Origin: Cloeon dipterum
Lineage: Eukaryota; Arthropoda; Insecta; Ephemeroptera; Baetidae
Direction: 5' to 3'
DNA: 64,000 nt
Assembly: GCF_949628265.1 (NCBI RefSeq)
Contig: NC_088789.1
Coordinates: forward strand, 4,890,886-4,954,885
A program made the translations under genes and the position numbers. The notes beneath the pieces were generated by a model. The model ran no database searches. It saw nothing but the letters and a program-made list of their open reading frames with translations, and was not told where the DNA came from. Shown one piece after another: positions 1 to 13,060 of this stretch. How positions within the stretch are numbered: the stretch's first letter is position 1; each line of letters opens with the position of its first letter.

Positions 1-288
1 AGCAGGTTGCATAATCACAAAACTCTGCCCCGTAACAACAAGTTGCTCAGGACGATATAAGTTTTCATTAAACTTATCGCACCGAGATTATAGGAATCTA
101 CTCGACAAAGTGGGGTTACGGCGCAGAACTTGACTTAAATTTACACACGCGGGAGAGTTGGAGCGACTGCAGTGCGGCTTTAAACAAAACAGACGGGAAA
201 TTATGCTAACAAGAAAGGGTCGGCGCGAGTGAATTTCGCGTGACAGGAAAAGGGGTAGCCGCCCCTGCGAGCGATTTGCGAGACTCAC
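1..288. other. Left edge, no gene recognised
   Basis: Mixed AT-rich sequence with GC-richer parts and no recognisable coding exon. If the candidate exon that ends at 289 on the minus strand is real, this stretch is the start of its first intron and the gene body lies beyond the left edge. Confidence 0.3.
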
Positions 289-440
289 CTGGCGAGCGGC
301 GTGGCTGCTGCCTGGCCATGCTGTTCTAGTCTCTCTCCGCCTCACCACCTCCACCCCTCTCGGTTGACGTGATGGCCGTTGTACTGCTAGCACCGAAATG
401 CACCACCGGCCATGCGCCGGTGTCCGCAACCCTTCACTTC
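289..440 (-). other. Candidate first exon of a minus-strand gene leaving the window to the left
   Basis: On the minus strand a good splice donor (CGCCAG followed by GTGAGTCT) sits at 289/288. A TATA-like element lies at 466-476, which would place a transcription start near 440. An ATG at 319 opens MARQQPRRSP and runs in frame into the donor. A shorter upstream ATG at 413 gives only an 8-residue frame. No downstream exon is visible because the window ends, so the product is unknown. The alternative is a GC-rich regulatory island with chance splice-like signals. What I see is the TATA, ATG and donor order; that it is a gene start is inference. Confidence 0.25.
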
Positions 441-465
441 AGTCCCTGCGGGCACACGAAAGCAC

Positions 466-476
466 ACTATATAAAC
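466..476 (-). promoter_or_regulatory. TATA-like box for the candidate exon at 289-440
   Basis: Read on the minus strand the sequence is TTTATATAG, about 25 to 30 bases upstream of the presumed start near 440. It is supported only by its position relative to an ATG and a strong donor. Confidence 0.25.
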
Positions 477-480
477 ACTC

Positions 481-3400
481 GAAAACGGCGTGTGCACACA
501 ATTTATTAGCCCGGAAAAGGCAGGCGGGCGGAAAAAATGGCCTAGCGAGCGCGGTCGACCAAACGATATCCTGTTCTGAGAAGAACCATCCGCGCGCAGA
601 GAATTTATTGGGATTTGATGGGTAGTTACGACTGAGTGTGTTGTTACGAGCATTCAAAGTTATGCATTTGCGATTTCATTGGGTTCGTCACATGGTAAAA
701 TTTATTGCAATATCTAGATTTTCTTGGATATTTTACGTGTAGCAAAATTATTAATTTAAAGGGCATTAATCAAATGATGAGATTTCCAGTGATAATTTGA
801 CAGCTATGATGCTGCTGCAACTTCATGTAAGAACTTCATATCTAGAAAATATTTCAAAAGTTCATTTTTTTACAAAAAATATAGATAAAATATATATTTA
901 TGAGATTTAGGTATTTACATATGCGTTAAGTTTCAAAAACCGGTAAGGCATGATTTTAGAATTGATCTCCATTTTTTTAGTTTTCCTTGCCATACGTGCA
1001 TAATTTAATTAAACTAGAAGCCTGCTCGTATCTTTTTAATTGCTGCTGTGACCAGTCATTTTCAGCGGTTGCTTATCTGTGGGGCGTGGAATGCTTTAAA
1101 GTGTGTTTATGGGCTTTTATTTAGTTAAATTTTACCGCGGCCTCAAGAGTATTCTTTCACAATGCAAACATCGAATTTTTTATTTGAAAAAGTATATTAC
1201 CTACTTTGTTAGCTATAAAATATTTGCTGTTCCACCCAAGTTTTGTTCAGTGTTTGACTTACGGCTGAAAAAAGGGAGTAAGCTATTTTAATTAAAATAT
1301 TTACCTCTAACTAACCAAAAGAAAACAAAACAGGTCACATACGTATATTGACTTATCATTGGAAACAGTAAGCGCACTAAAATTTAGACAGGTGCTCTTC
1401 CCAAACTTCAGAGAGCAACCCCATTTGAATACTGTAAAACCCTTATAATGAAATACAAACAAGTTTGCAATGCAGAAAGAGCCGGTTGGTTTCCTCGGAA
1501 GCGTTACAGCAAACACAAACACGCATGATATTCATCTCAATCGACGCTTCGTGTGCCAAATTAACGCGGAATTAGCATGCGCTAAAGCTATGCGCAGCGC
1601 AACGAATGAATTATGTATTCGGCAGTTGCACTACCGGCGGCCTTTCGCAATTTGCCCCTAATTATTTGCTTCTCACGCCACGTGGGTGCGTAGGCAGGAT
1701 TTTGGTGACTCGCATAACTCGGCAATCCTTTTGTGTTTGTGAGCGTCAGTATTGGACTCACGTATTTGCGTACGCCCTACGCCCTTTACCGCCCGCCACG
1801 TCAAGTTGGCCTCGCTCAGAAATTCTGCCTGCGAGTCAGCTGCACGCGCGTTCGTTAAATATTCGAAACAAATTGGACGTTGGCAATCGCATAAAATATA
1901 CACGCACAGTCTGGTGTTTTGTGCAGCCTGTGAAATGGCTTTTGCTGATCTGCTCCCTTGGGGCGCCACTCTTATCGTGCCCAGCCCGTCTCATAACACG
2001 GGCCTTTTGTTACGAACGAGGTGGAAATCGCCTGCCTAGGGCACGTGACACGGTTAGCATAATGAGAGGAAATTTGAGGCCACGTTGTCAAATTTTGATA
2101 ATGTAACAGCGTTATTAACCCCCTGCAGCCCCGCAGCAACGATTTTCATTCGACATATGTTTATTAAAAATTCATGTTGAGACAGACAAAAAGGCAAAAC
2201 ACGTTAGTTTGAAAGAAACAATATTTTCCAAATAAATGCCTGTTCTCCAAGTGGTTCATTATCAGAATTATTTAACTTTTATTAAGAGTGCATTATTTAA
2301 TTAAAAATAGCTAGTGTACTTGATGCAAGCCTTTTAATTATATTCTTCGAGTCCACAGAACATCACACTGGCTTAAAATAAACAGGATGAGTCTTCCTCG
2401 AAATACAGCGATGGCAATAAAGTTCAATCCAGCTTCGGAATGATTTGACGTTTTCCTGACATAGCTTGGTGCCAGAACTGAAGGCCGGTAATTGTATGTG
2501 TTTCGTATATAGTTCCTTTTCGTCTTTCTCCTCTATGTATTCTGTACGTGCGGCGAAGAGCGGTTCCTACACAGTCAGCAAGAAAGCCGCCGCCGCAGCA
2601 CGTTGCAGAGACGACGAACTGTATGAGTGAATTACTATTCACTCGAAAGCAAGACTAGAACCGTGTAACTCAGTCAGCTACTTGTTCAGCGGTTTTCATC
2701 GCCTGTAGAAAGAGGAATTTGATTGATTTTCCTGCGGGAAAAATGATTTTCCGAATAATAACCATCATCTTCTCGTAAGAGGCATATCTAGCGCCACCGA
2801 TTTCAAAGTTCGCAAAAAAACTCCAGTTTTAGATAAAGATAAAAATGATGGCTAAGAGAATTATTTTTATATAAAAGCATAATTCCAAAATGAATTTGTA
2901 ACACTCAAACTTATACAAGTAAGTTTATCAACACAATATACCATTTTTAGGAATTAAATATATAAAATATGAAATTTCCATAAAATTTGCAATAGGCCAC
3001 AATCATTGGAAAAAAATTCTGCCAGCACCCTGAAGATTTTTATGGGAAAACGAGCAGTAATGTTGTACGGCATGAACACAAATTAAATTGAGTAATATTT
3101 TAAAAGTTATAAATATCCGTGCTGAAAAAAGCTCTTCTGAATGAAATGAGTTTGCATATCAAGTATCTGAGAAAAAGTTTGGGAATCAAACTTAAAGAAA
3201 ACTTTATTGGCCTTGCTAGTAAGCACCTCACTTGTGACGTTCAATTTAGCTGAAGTGGAAGCGTCGAGCAGTGCAAATGCAAACATATCTGCGTCTCAGC
3301 CAGCCAAATTGCAAGCTTGACAAATAGGCGTCGTCGCGAGCACAGTAGGCCGGAGTCAAAGTCGCAGTTAAATATTAATGGGCATTACGCCACCGCCGAC

Positions 3401-6400
3401 GCCGCGTTGTATGGGGTCGGCGCATCGCATTAGCCCCCGAATATAAGCATGCAGTCATGGCAGACTTGTTACATCAAAATGTGGGATCGATGACGTACGG
3501 AATGAATACAGGAAGAGCTCCATTCAGACGCTTGATTGACCCCAATCTACTTTATTTCATGCGCACCAGTTAAGTCGCGTGGCCTCCCGCGCAGCTCCAT
3601 GCCTTTTCGCTTTCCATTGAAATCCGCAGCAACTTTTCAGCCCTTCTCCACAAGAAAAAAATAAGTTGAGTGGAAATTAGCATTGAGTTTAGCACCGAGT
3701 TTGAAAGAAGAGAGTGATGAAAGGGGCTAAGCGAGTTTTTTTGTGCATTTAAAGCTTCTATGGAGGTGAATCAGCTCTTTTAAAAGTTGTCAACGCAGTA
3801 AAACGTTTATGATTCCTTTATATAACAAGCCAACTTGGTATCCGAATTTATTATTCCTTTCCGAGAAATGTGGCTCGGAAGGAAAACTCGTGAAAAAGAG
3901 AGGGGAAATTATAAATGCGTAACCAGCAAAGAAGGAATTTGTTATCAAAAGAACCTTTCACAGGAAGATCGGAGGAAATATAGGGCTGCTTCGTGCATAA
4001 TGCAAAGAATCAAAATCCCCTTTCGTAATAGAGCACGCGGATCTATCAGCATCCACTTTGTATTGAGCTGGTAAGTACACAGCAGGCGAGGCCATCGCGC
4101 AGAGAGTGAAATATATACACGACGAGAAGAGTGTATACATTTTGTGCGCGAACAAAGGCTGGGGCAGGAGCATTATTGACGCCGTGTCTGCTTCTAATCC
4201 GCGACGCCCTCCTTAAGGGTTAAGTGCTGCTCGCCGGGCTGATCGGTGGGGACTGATTTCCACTAGCATGCAGGTCGACACCGTCTGACCTTTTAAAAAT
4301 GCAAACACCCTATCCCATTTCGCGGCACCAGCTGCGGGGTGGCTCGTAAATTCCGTTCTCACTCAACGTGCGCGCCCGACGTAATGCAAAATCTCGCGGG
4401 AATACATGAAAAGGCGCAGCACTCCGTGAAAATAAATTTGCTAAGCGCGGCAGCCACAGAAACCGCAGCCAGGAGCGGGAAAAAATCACCTAACCATGCG
4501 CACGTGTTGTTATGAAGACGGCGAAATTTATGAAAGCGCCACGCCGAGCAGCGTCGTAATCCAGTCTCTTTTCGCCCCTTTTGGCGACCAACGTCTTCTC
4601 CGCCAAATTGTCTGCCGCGCTATGTTCTTTAAACCGCTCACTCTGCTCGGCCTATTTGCATTTTAATTAGACTGCTTGACAAAAAAATGTCTTTTCTCTT
4701 TTTTAGTAGAAGCACATAAAAAGGACAAACAAATGATAGATTATTCACATAGAATTATAGCTATTTTAAACTTTATAAAGAGGAACCTTAGCAAATGATA
4801 TAACGATTTTTTTACGGAAAAGCAAAAGTAATTAATTATTAGGCCAATATTTACTGTTTCTATATTATTTTTGATAAGGAAAAAATCCAAAGATTTTCAA
4901 TTACTTGTATGAGAATCGATAAAAAAACATAGAGATGCTGTCTCACCTGACTTGTTGATGGTCCAAAAATTAAATTTCTGTAAGGCCGAAAAAATAAAAT
5001 GGATTCTCAATCTGTTTTGAGAATGAGGATGCGCTGAGAAGGACAAAATTGAAGAGGAAAAATCCATCCTCATTTTCAAGATATTTAATATTCACTATTT
5101 GATGTCATATGTGTATAAAATTTATTTGTTCAATCTTTCCTTTGTTATATAAATCCGCCTTCAGCACATTGCTGTAGTAGTGTTTAAATATATTAGTTAA
5201 CAGAATTCTCGCGAAGGAAAAATTAATATCGTGGGTGTAGATTCCACAATAAAGAAAATCCAATACGCTTTCAACGATATCATTTCTCTTCCTAGAACTG
5301 ATCCTTGCTTCTAACCAAGCAAAGCAATAAAGGTTGATTTCTAGCAGCAGCAGGGGATTAATATATTTCGCTCCTCGTTTCAATTGATCCGCATAAAAAC
5401 AAACAGCGGATAAGCCGTACGCTCCGGAGGGCAGTTTGAATGCAAATCCGCGAGTGCAATTCCTGCATCAGACAACGAGAGATAACGCCGCGACAGGTGG
5501 AACTTGAAACCATCGCGCTTTACAAGAATGCATTCATATTTCTCGCTTACTGGCGTAAGACACGCGAAATAACGTTTTCTTCCGTGCCGTCAGCGAGCGT
5601 GCGCTTATTTCGTCTAAAGTATTTAATTGCTCACGCTCCGTCAGAGAAGAATTCACAACCCTTTCGGCTCGATTCGTGAGGCTCCAGGTGAGCACCAACA
5701 AAATGAGGCCGCATGCACGTAAATTTTATCTAGAGCGCCGACGACGAAAGGAAGGAAAAGCAGACCGGTTTTCTCAACGTGTTTGCCCACTTTTACTTTA
5801 ACGAGTCCATTTCGGTCGAGGAAGCGGGGAAATTTCCACATGCAATATCCCCCTTCATCAGCTCCGGAATTTAAAATTTATACCCTTACGTTAGAAATGC
5901 CCGTAAAACTGAGAGAAGACTGTGTTGAGCTCTTATTTGCATACTTTTATGACCCCTTTGGAAAGTTTCTTTATTCAAGTAGATTTTCCTGCACTACCTT
6001 ATGCCTATGGTGAGTGAGATATTTTTTATATTTATTGCCACATTAGTCGGATTTAGCAGTCAAAGCGATCGGCAATATCTAATTTTCTACTATTTCATCA
6101 TTGACATTCATCCCGGCAGGCGCAGTTCAATCAGCGCCTTCATGAATAATTCAGAGTGCACTGCCGCCACACGCATTGATTTATCCATTTGTGCGCAGAT
6201 TTTTATAGCTTTAAATCAAACACAAAATTAATTGGTTTTGCCTGTCTCGTTCATATGTGGACATAATTTGGAAAAATTGATATTTCCCGGACGAGAGCTT
6301 TTTACCCAAACGATGATGTATTATTATTTCAGTATTTTGTCCTTCCATTTCAAACAGGCGTCCCTTTTGCCGCATGCGATTTTATCCGCGCCTTGTCGTC

Positions 6401-9400
6401 AGCATACACGCTTCCAACTATAAGTTAAAAAGCAAACACCCACATCGTCGCGTGTCATTTTGAGATATGAAATATTTGCTTCAGGGGGTGTGAAAAATAG
6501 GCAATTTCAAAGGTAATTTGAAAATGTAAACGTAAGTAGGAACTAGCCGCAAGACGCAAACCTGATCGAAAATTATTTCTCCCTGAGTGAATATGAAGAT
6601 GAGCAGAAGCGAAACACAAAAAAGGAAAGACAAAATGGCTCTACTCTGTGTAGGAAATTAATTCTGAACGGTTATAGTGAAAATTCTACGAGGAAAAAAT
6701 TCAGTTTCTCTTTAACTTAAATATTAAACCTGTTGTTATATACTTTGTCTGTCATAACAAAGAGATTCAAAATTCGAGTCGAGATTTAGTGTAAATTTTG
6801 GGAACAACTATATGCACAGAAAGAATTGGGTCTTTCAGACGACAGTTTTTTTAATAATTCTTATCATGACATGGATGCTTTAGAATTTAATGAAGGAGTG
6901 AGTTCATTTTCCATGATATTATATAATTATGCGGTTGAAATAAAAGCTCGTGACTTTAAATTTGCTCGTGTTGAGCAACCAACAGCCTATTAATCATTCA
7001 ATAATCCAACTCCAAAAGATTTCCCCTATTGGATTTTACTTGCCGACTGACTATTTTTCACATCCCTTTTTCCCGCATATATGGAAAGGATGTCAAATAA
7101 ATTGAGAAAAGCAGCTTCGGCCGCGCACCGGAGCCAACACGGGTTTGCAATTACATTTACGTTGGCAGCCCGGTGGTTGGTTGGCTGCCTCTGTGGCTAT
7201 GGGAACCTGCAAGCATAATTCCATTTATGGACGCCTGCATGCCACTTTTGCACCAACGTATGGCTTGCGTCCATCGATCTGCGTTTCTCTCGACTCTATC
7301 TCATTCCCTGCCGTTGTGCGAAATAGAATACCCACGGCGTAGGCGAACGACCTCGAACATGTTTTGCATTTTTTACGCTTTGAAAATTTATTCCAGCCCT
7401 TGTTGCTGCTTTCAGAGAAGGGTGTGGTTTTATTTGATTTTCTGCTTTGCCATCGTATGGCAGTCAAAGTGGTGCTTAATGTTGTTTGCTGCGCCTTTTT
7501 ACAAACGAAATATGTTTTTGTCCTGGCTCTTTGAGTTTCATTCTGTCGTTTGAATTAGGTAAAAAAAATTGTTTGAAGAGTTTTAATTTAAAGTTCTGGC
7601 TCAATCCCAGGAGCCAAGATTTAGATGGTTTTATTAGGCTTTAAATTTCGAGTCGTCTTTGATTTTTAATTCGTGAAGGAAAAAATAGCGTTTCCTGGTT
7701 CTACGTGAAATTGCCTGAATTGAACTCACGCAAACAAAGTTTTAACACCTGCAGCCACAAAATATCCATAAAAACACTCACAACGTTGCAAATGTACCCT
7801 CCAGCCTGTTGATCTCATGAGAGAAAAACTCTAAACGAGGGATCGTAAAATGTGAGCCAGCAGCGTCAATTTCCAAGCGCAACCCTTGTGTGCGGGGTAA
7901 ACAAAAAGTCCTATAAATCAAAAGCGATCGAAATAAATTCCTGCATGAAGGTAAATGAATTTCATACATTTACAAAATCTACTTTGCGTGTTTCGTGTGC
8001 AAATTGTTGCTCGTGGGGGCGACTAAAGTGGCAGTTTGCGCTGATTGGTCTCTTAATGCGCGGATTGCGTGGATGGGTGGCTGGAAAAGTGCAGAGTGCG
8101 CGCCTGCCCGGCGGGGGAAGACGCGAGAGAATGTGTGTGTGTACCTGCAATGCAGTGTGCAGATCGATACCATCGAGTAACAGGTCTGGCGCAAATAAAG
8201 ACCACCCACGCCTGCAATACTGTGCGCGGCGCAGTAATTGAAATTACTGATTGCACTTCACTGCTAGCAGAATCTGCAAAAGTCGCCGCTCACGAGTGAT
8301 ATATGATAGCCGTAGTAATTGCTTTCCCGCGGCGATGGGGCTGTTTATCTAGATCTCTTAGTTGCTTCCGCACCCCTCGTCCTAGGGCCTTTTGGCGCTG
8401 AGTGAGTGGGGTTTGGTGTGAGCAATTAAATGGTAAAGCGATCAGTTATACTCCATTGTTGCAAAATATGATTGAACATCACAGCCACAACGAGAGGTTG
8501 GGTGGAGTGAGCGGTAATCTCAAGAAATATTTTACTCTGAGGTTTTTTACTTCAAAAATTTTTTTATTTTATTTACTTTAATATTTTAGGTGTATTCTCT
8601 TCTCTATCCTTTCATTTAGATAATAATTTACCTTATGAACCTAATCAACGAATTTTAATTAATCATCTTTGTCCAAGATTATTTATTTGCTTAAAATTTT
8701 CAATTTAATTAAATGATATGAATCTGCGTGCTCAATGTGGATAAACTTGAGCCGCTCTGCTACCTTTCCCACCACATCAAGCCGGCACAGGTTGCCTGAT
8801 TGTAAGATTCAATTTGCGTTGCCTCCGGCAAACCGACCAAATTCTCTTGGCGAACTCCAGCCGCCAGCTGAAAACACCACGTTGCAATGCAAACTGGTAA
8901 CATGCAAGAGCTTTCATCAGTCGTTACTCAATTACATGGTGGCAGTCCGTGTTTGCGATTCAACTTCTGCGTGTGCTTTCAAGCATCCTCTCTTGGAGTT
9001 GGTATAATCAGTGGAGAAAATTCACACGGAAAATCGAGGAATGAGCAATTATTTATGCGGCTATGCAACCGGTTTGATTCCGCTGCTCGGCAGGTTGCGT
9101 GAAACGAGCGCGCTAAGGGTTCGCTTTTCTTGGAAACGCGGTGGGGCGTTGGAGAAACGGTGGGGTTTTTGCGCTGATGATTGATCACTCGCCGCTTTTG
9201 CGCTGTCTGGCAGATATGAAAGAGAACAGGTGTTTTTCTTTCTCCGTGATGTTTTGACCTTAAAAAAGCATACAACATACGTTACTGGATGAGGAAGCGG
9301 GATATAGAATCGGCATTGATCAGAACGGGATTGATGTTTTATTCAGAGCAAAATATGACAAAGCACAGTATAGTGTGCCTCTTCCAGAGATATAAATTCC

Positions 9401-12160
9401 CTTTTATATACTGAATTTAAATTTGATGAAATTCGTTGCATGGTAAATGCATTTTGTATGATTGTGCTCTCCATATATTTGCTACTCCGGCCATACGTTA
9501 GAAAACTATTCAAATCACACCACAAGGATTAAATTTAATTAACATTCGTGTTAATCACACAGTGAGAGTTTAGCAACTTCTGAAGCATGGTATTTTACCG
9601 CTGGCCCCAAGCCGCAAATACAGTGGGCTAAATCAAAACAATCGCGCGGCCACGAAACCGTCTCCTGAGAAATTAGAGTTTAATGCGTTGTCACAGGTCA
9701 CTTGACCTGTTGAGTTTGAATCGTAATGGTATTCCTGGTTTGCGTTCTCGCCCGCGGTCAAACGACGAAAGTGGCATAGCATGCATAATAAACACTTCCT
9801 GCGGGCTGTGCAGTGCACCGACCGAATCGTTCAATCCATTAGTGCACGTTACTGTTACGAGACGCCTCGAGGAATTTCGAATGTCAGAATCAGTATAGAT
9901 TTTACCTTTCCATACGCGATCAATCATTTCGGGGAAAGTGCAGAAAATCCGAACGGCTCCTCTCTATGCTTCGATTGATAGTTCTGCCCCGGGGAAATGG
10001 AGCTATGCTGGTGGAAAGCCGGTTGGGAATGCTGATGTGTTAACTTTGAACCCTCTGAGCCTTGGGGAAAGAGGAATTTCGGATACGCTTCGGGTCGATA
10101 TTCAATTGGGCAAGAAATTTTCGCCCAGCTGTGTTCTATTCCCGTAAAGGGTTGGCGTTTGTGAATTATTAAAGAGGTTATGAAATGCAGCAAATATGTT
10201 GCTACTGTCCTAATTTTGTTCATAAAATTATTTAAAATCACACGCTGCCACGAAATAATATTTATCTAAGCACAATGAAATTGCTGATTTGCATTCTACC
10301 ATTCAAACAAAATGAAATAATAATAATAATTGGCCTGTTATCCAATTTAAAACAACATTAATCTCTCTCAAATATGACCTTTCGTTTCAATTGCACAGAA
10401 TTGCTCCTAGCGAGCTAATATCATTAAAAAAATACATTACAAAGCATCACGTTACTCTCATCATTTGGTTTTGATCTCATGAATATCATTTTTCACGGAG
10501 GGACGGAAATAAATTCAGCACAAAGCTAAAAACGTTTGCTAAAATTGGCAGATCATCGCTTTTCCGCCTCATTTCCTCTGGTTTGCTTATGGAACTTGTG
10601 CTCACAAGGCAGACTACATAAAGAAGACAAAAGGAGCATCGTTAATGGCATCCTTTGTTAGTTCAAAGCTCGCCAATACATAAAAGGCAAAATCTGGTTT
10701 GGGCTGCATTTGATGTGTTGTCCCACACAAACGTCAAACGCACTGTTACATATACATGTGCGTGCGCAGGTCTATTGCCACAAAGAAGCAATTACCATCT
10801 CGTATTCAAACATGTAAGTGCGCATATTGGAGATTTGTTACATCGCAACAAATATCCATGAAAATTTCATTAAAACACGATGGTGGGAAGTGAACATATG
10901 GCATAATTAAACGCGTTGGTGGCAGAGGAAGAACAAAAGGGGATTAATGCGAGAACGAAAAGCAGCGGGATACAATTTTGCGCCCCGCCGACCAATCTCA
11001 TGCATTCGCAGCTCCGGATTTAATCAACGTGAATTCCGCTCCATCTCGCACGCAACGCCCATACCGTGTATAAAACTACAGCTCGTAAATATCTAGAGAT
11101 TGAGGAAAATGGATGTAATGAAAATAGGCTTTCTTTCAACACGACCTCTAGACAAAAAAAACTCTTCAGAGGTCAAACTCTTCAGTCAAAGCTGATTTTT
11201 CACTGGCTTTGTGGTCAATAATTCATAGTTAAATCCTTCAATTATTAAATTCTTACAAACACTCTATACTTGTGTAGATTTGTCCAGTTTTTAAGACTGT
11301 TTTCGCGTCCTTTCTGCGTTATCTCTGCCAACGATGTGAGAGCAATGTAAAGATTTTCCCTCTCAAAAGTGTTTTCCAATGAAAATCCGATTTGTTTATA
11401 TACCTGCGACTCTCATTCTTCATGCTTTCTTTCGCCCATTTTAAAATTTTAGCATCAACAGTCTTCGAAAATCTCTTGAGATGAGACTGTCGGGCGAGGA
11501 AGAAGTTCACGGAATTGATTACTCTTCCAACTCAATGTTTATTTTTCACTCGCTTGCACGTCAGAGAAATGAAAACAAACAAAAAATACTTAGAATTTGG
11601 CTTAAAATAGGAAGTTATCGACTAGACGGATGAGTTTACTTTAGGACGTGCCTCGGCGACGGCGCACGCGGCGGGTGAGGGTCGCCAGCCACGAGCGCCT
11701 TGACAAATAGGGCTTGGATTACGTGTCTTGTGTTTTCGACCGCGGCAAAGCAGCCTCCTGAATTATTCCCACCCCTTGGGAAACGCGTTGAAAGCAAAGA
11801 AAGAATGTGGAGGGTGTTAAGGGCAAAGTTTTGCTTGTTTCCTTGCATTCATGAAAAATGAAGGACGCAATGGATACGACGCAATTTCACCTTGCCACCT
11901 CTCCCTTACGAGTTTGTTATACTGCTGGATTTATGCACTGTCAGCCGCCAGCACTCGCACACAAGGCAGTTTTTGCATGCAAACGAGGTTGCTCACTCAT
12001 CCAATCTAATCAGCTAGAAGGAGTCTGACTGATTGCAGAGCGAGCTTCAATTAATGCTGAGCTGTCTAGACGCATTATTTGCATTCCTTTCGCTGCCTAT
12101 TCCAGTTCTACAGTCCAACTCGCCGCTGTATTGATGGATCTGGACGTTGCGCATTGTGCA
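481..12160. other. Gene desert, part 1
   Basis: No exon here can be supported by family resemblance. Open frames up to 166 codons exist (for example 1606-2106 +) but they overlap open frames on the other strand and in other phases, lack recognisable domains and lie in GC-richer patches. AT-rich stretches alternate with these patches (about 1.5-2.1, 3.3-3.6, 4.1-4.7, 7.1-7.5, 8.0-8.4 and 9.6-10.1 kb). The pattern fits intergenic or long-intron regulatory DNA. Confidence 0.5.
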
Positions 12161-12230
12161 ACTTGACGGCAGCCACCAACCCTGCTGCCACGGCGCGAGC
12201 GAGGAGCAGGGTTGGTGGCTGCCGTCAAGT
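12161..12230. repeat. Perfect inverted repeat: 26-base arms, 18-base loop
   Basis: The left arm (12161-12186, beginning ACTTGACGGCAGCCACCAAC) is matched without mismatch by its reverse complement at 12205-12230 (ending GTTGGTGGCTGCCGTCAAGT). They are separated by the 18-base GC-rich spacer 12187-12204. Pairing outside the arms is poor. The transcript would fold into a compact hairpin of 70 bases. It could be a microRNA or siRNA-type precursor, a foldback element or a recent inverted duplication. Flanking target-site duplications are not evident. The repeat itself is certain; its role is unknown. Confidence 0.95.
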
Positions 12231-13033
12231 AGTAACACACCACTACTGCTATAGTGAGGAATTGCAGCAGAAAGGCGCGGGCAGCGAGTAGACTTGTTGC
12301 TCTCAGACCAATTCCTGAGGGGCTTGCCCCTGCTATTGTTGGACTGGAAATGGGTGGGCCGTTGAAGAGAAGAGAACTGGCGCAATAATAGACTCGAGCA
12401 TGCACTCCAATTGCCCGAGGCATCCTCAGTCCTAGGAGCTGCTTCGCTCGCAAGATGGTGAAGAAAGCGACGCTGTTACCACACTTTCAGGTGATATTCT
12501 ATGTAGAGTGCTTCCGACAATCTGGATATGAGCGTGGTAATTGAACGGATGAAATGAAGGTGCATAGACCAAGATAGAAACTCCCTTTATATAAGCATGT
12601 CAGCAGATATTTTCTCGGAAATGATTATGACATTTATTCCAGGCTTGTTGAAACTATCGGATAAACCAGCGTTAAAGTCATGAAAAGATTCAAAACTTTC
12701 TCAGCGTTTTTAATGGCAATTAACCTTCTTTTTCTTCGCAAGAGCAGTTGACAGTGTAATATCGACGTTAATTTCAATTTGATCGTGTATTAATCACACT
12801 AAAAACGATTGTACTTTGAAAACTTTCAGTTTAACCTTTTTAGATTATATATCATTATTTGTCCAGCTATTTTTGCGTTAAAACAGTAAATTTTACTTAT
12901 TTATAAATTATTTTCGCTCTCGAGCTTGATTGAAAAAAAAATTAAAATTAATCTTGTTCCAGTACAGTATATAAAAATTATAATATTTTGAAAAGAAAGG
13001 ATTTATTTGTCAAAACTCGGTTTGAAATTTCAT

Positions 13034-13060
13034 GTATATATATATATATGTGTGTGTGTG
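13034..13060. repeat. Compound (TA)n(TG)n microsatellite
   Basis: About seven TA units run directly into about six TG units in a non-coding AT-rich stretch. Confidence 0.9.

Noticed and set aside
1606..2106. 166-codon + open frame
   Set aside because: Overlaps long open frames on the minus strand and in another + frame, has no domain, and lies in a GC-richer patch. Openness is explained by composition.
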